From: Chrysomallon squamiferum | Lineage: Eukaryota; Mollusca; Gastropoda; Neomphalida; Peltospiridae | Direction of reading: 5' to 3' | DNA: 64,000 bases | Assembly: GCA_012295275.1 (NCBI GenBank) | Contig: CM022671.1 | Coordinates: 35,513,683-35,577,682, forward strand | Shown here: positions 61,209 to 64,000 of the stretch, one piece after another | How positions within the stretch are numbered: position 1 is the stretch's first letter | Layout: each line of letters opens with the position of its first letter | Notes under the pieces: generated by a model | Told to the model about the DNA's origin: nothing | Seen by the model: the letters and a program-made list of their open reading frames with translations, nothing else | The model's database searches: none | Position numbers and translations under genes: made by a program

Positions 61209-64000
61209 GCAGAGAGAGACTAAATACTCCATAGTTACATACTTTAGAATCATTTTACATTAATCAGAACCACTCGTACCTTGTTATATGTATCATATAT
61301 GTCTTTGTATCACATTTACACGTTTTGGACCTGGTGGTATATTAAATAGGCACTGTCCACTAATAGTGTTAAACAGTGGTATTATATATGGTGAATGTAT
61401 ACAAATACAGTAAAACTTTGATGATTTGAATTTGATGGCTTCAGGAATATGTTTCCTGTTAGAGTTTTCAAAATTCAAATGAACAAGTTTAATATTGCAA
61501 GAAACACACTTGCATATTTTGTAAACTAAATAAAATAAAACAGCAAAAACAGACGATACATACATTACAAAAAAACACATAATTGAAACACATAACTGGA
61601 AATAAATAACAAATTCCAGTATTTTCTTATTTCTAATCTTAGCGGAATACAATCAACACAACTGTATTAAGTGGAATTTAAAATGGAAGTTGCATATTTG
61701 AGGTGAAATATTTATTTGTAAGCACAGAGAAACTCCTAACAGTAAACTTTATCAGCTTACTACAACAGTTCTTTGAAGATTGTCTGCAATTATAAATTAT
61801 GTAAAGAGGCCTGACATTATATACACAGGAAACATATACTGTCCATTCCAGTGCTTCATGTTTTTAATACTAAATAACCAGGTATGCAAAATGACTTTGG
61901 GGAATAGAGGTTTTTGAGTTACCAGTGTTTTAATTTTCAAAGGTCATTATTACTAGTTTATATAGGAGCTTAGCCAGCACTAGACTTTCAGTTCAAGCAA
62001 CCGATGAATCTTTACTGTATTTGTATGTATACCTCAGTCTAGAATATGTGGACCGGTGGGTATTAAATAATGTTTTTTTAAATAACATTTATTTAGTTTT
62101 CATTGTAGTTCTTTTACACAAGAAGCCGGTGACAAGTGTAATTTTACATCTTCAACTTGGAAAAAAAAATTTATGCAAATGTTATAGTAAAATTACCATA
62201 TGCATTGTTACTATATGTAATCATTTAAATGGCAAATGGTTGTATGTGTGTGTGAAATGTTCGTTTAAAAAAAATAATAATATTCTACAGTATTTTATAT
62301 TAAAGTATATTTGAGGTTACGGGTAAATATTGCCCAAATATATTTTTGTTTCAAAGTGTCTCTTTTATTTTGGCCAACTTGTTCTAATGACAAGGTATGA
62401 TAGCATTTTTGTTTAACAGTTATTTTTTTTATAAAACAAAATGATAACAAAAATTGAAAAATCAACACCTGCATAATAGCAGAAATGTATTGGTAGGATG
62501 AAATAAACCAGTCAGGTGTAAATGTACAAAATGAACTGAGATTTTTTATTAACATCACCACACATATTTCAATTGGAAAATGAAACAACAGAAGGGAAGT
62601 ATAAGCAGTATTTAAAAAAACCATGTATGATGTTATTAATTGTTGACTTTCTGTTTTTAACTTCGGTTTATTTAACTTTTTTAAGAATGAACTTTTGACT
62701 GATTTTAATTTTGATGTTTATTGTATAATAAATATCTTGTTATTTGTACTCAGGCTATTCCAGTTATCATTCATTTCTTTTAAATTTGGTTCAAAAGTGC
62801 ATTTTACATATTCATTTGTGTCATTTCATTTTTAAATTAAATTATATAACAGTAATTTATTATAAATGAAAGGAAAAGACATTTTAATTTTTAGGACTTT
62901 TTTTTATCTTATAAGAAAACTGTTTTGTATTGGATTAGTTTTACAATAAAATAATAACCACTATTTAGTGAATCTTTTGAATTTTAATACTTTTTGTGGT
63001 TTTAATTTTTTTTGAGTGGCATTTGAGACTGTTATGGAACTAAATCTGTTGTTTTCATCTTGTAAACTTTTTTTTTTTTTAAATATACTTTTGTTAATCT
63101 GTTTTGAGTGCTATTTACATTAAAAATATTGTATATTATGAGGTACCATGGTTAAAGATGTTTGTTATTAGTGTGGTTTTTATGGGTTTATCTGTGTAGG
63201 ATCACTGAAAAAATATATTGATATAATATATGATTTCTTATTAAAATGTACTTAATAACCAGTAATAAGTATGAATAAAACTATTGTTTTTGTGGTATTT
63301 TTGTTTTCATTCTAGTTACATCACCATAAGATTAAAAACAAACATTAAAAATAAGATAAAACAAATTACATGAGAATCTTTGATTCTGGCTGATTGTTTT
63401 GTTAGGGTAGACTAATGAATTCTCAGTAAATTATTACAGCAATGTCTGAATTAGATCAGGTGGAAGAAAGGATTATTTAAGGATCAAGATTAGCAGTGTC
63501 AAGTGACAGGATTAATCCTCAACAGTCCTTTTCATTTCCTCATTATACTTGTGTAACTGACACATCACAATGTCAAAATTTCCTCTCGTTATGAGAGAAG
63601 CATTTGTTTTATAAATAATAATGTTAATGATAATGATTATTAAATAACATTTCTACTTTAGATGAAATTGTTTAAGCACAAACTCCTGTATATGCATTCT
63701 ATTTAAATGTACAAAACTGTTCCTAGAACCTTTACTTTCCATTTTGTAATGCATTTTCTTCCACAATATTTAAGAGTAAAAAAAAAAAAAAGAAAGAAGA
63801 AATTGCCCATGTAGCTAAAGCACTGGAAATAAATAAACAAAAAGATAAAGGATAATCCATTTATTCACTACGTACATCCATACAAACCAGTATTTGATTT
63901 TAAAAATACCACATACCATATTCATAATACCATTAGTAAGGTATAAAATTAACAAAACAAAACCCATGATGTAAAATAAAACATAAGTCATAGTACTGAA
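61209..64000. other. 3' flank of AACS
   Basis: No coding exon is supported on either strand. The first AATAAA motifs after the stop are at 61529-61539, with others further on (for example near 62943 and 63273), so the 3' UTR length is uncertain. The rest is AT-rich unique sequence with a short A-tract at 63779-63790. Confidence 0.6.

Noticed and set aside
1-64000. CRISPR array, prophage, or bacterial operon
   Set aside because: The repeats are micro- and minisatellites without spacers, and all genes are intron-containing animal genes.

Overview
This window is eukaryotic nuclear DNA. It is AT-rich, dense in microsatellites, and carries intron-containing genes with GT-AG splice sites and no operon structure. 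The proteins match animal families at good length. The AT-rich repeats, short to medium introns, a tRNA-derived SINE-like element and a hAT-type MITE fit an invertebrate, most likely a lophotrochozoan (mollusc-like); the sequence alone does not fix the species. All gene models below were assembled by hand from reading frames, splice sites and exon phases.

Layout, left to right: (1) 1-548 (-), the first coding exon of a two-pore-domain (K2P) potassium channel that runs off the left edge, with a perfect CRE just upstream; (2) 549-3275, intergenic, with a hAT-like MITE and a tRNA-derived SINE-like element; (3) 3276-5319 (-), a complete two-exon K2P channel of 379 aa whose intron is GC-AG; (4) 5320-16706, about 11 kb of repeat-filled DNA with no confident gene; (5) 16707-22321 (+), an FKBP6/Shutdown orthologue lacking only its first exon; (6) 23298-25624 (-), MRPS23, convergent with FKBP6; (7) 27153-32141 (+), CUEDC1, divergent from MRPS23 and containing a probable U12-type intron; (8) 32142-41184, about 9 kb of 3' UTR or intergenic DNA with a 46-bp minisatellite; (9) 41185-49751 (-), peroxisomal acyl-CoA oxidase ACOX3 (15 exons, 697 aa, ending SKL); (10) 50211-61208 (+), acetoacetyl-CoA synthetase AACS (18 exons, 663 aa), head-to-head with ACOX3 across only 459 bp; (11) 61209-64000, 3' flank.

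Functionally the window holds membrane excitability (two tandem K2P genes), germline piRNA biogenesis (FKBP6), mitochondrial translation (MRPS23), a ubiquitin-binding-type adaptor (CUEDC1), and a divergent lipid/ketone pair (ACOX3 and AACS). I found no wholly new multi-gene system. The most interesting material is in splicing and repeat structure: a U12-type intron, a GC-AG intron, and four introns of the ACOX3/AACS pair whose 3' ends are tandem repeats abutting or including the 3' splice site. FKBP6 also has a long, unrecognised C-terminal extension.
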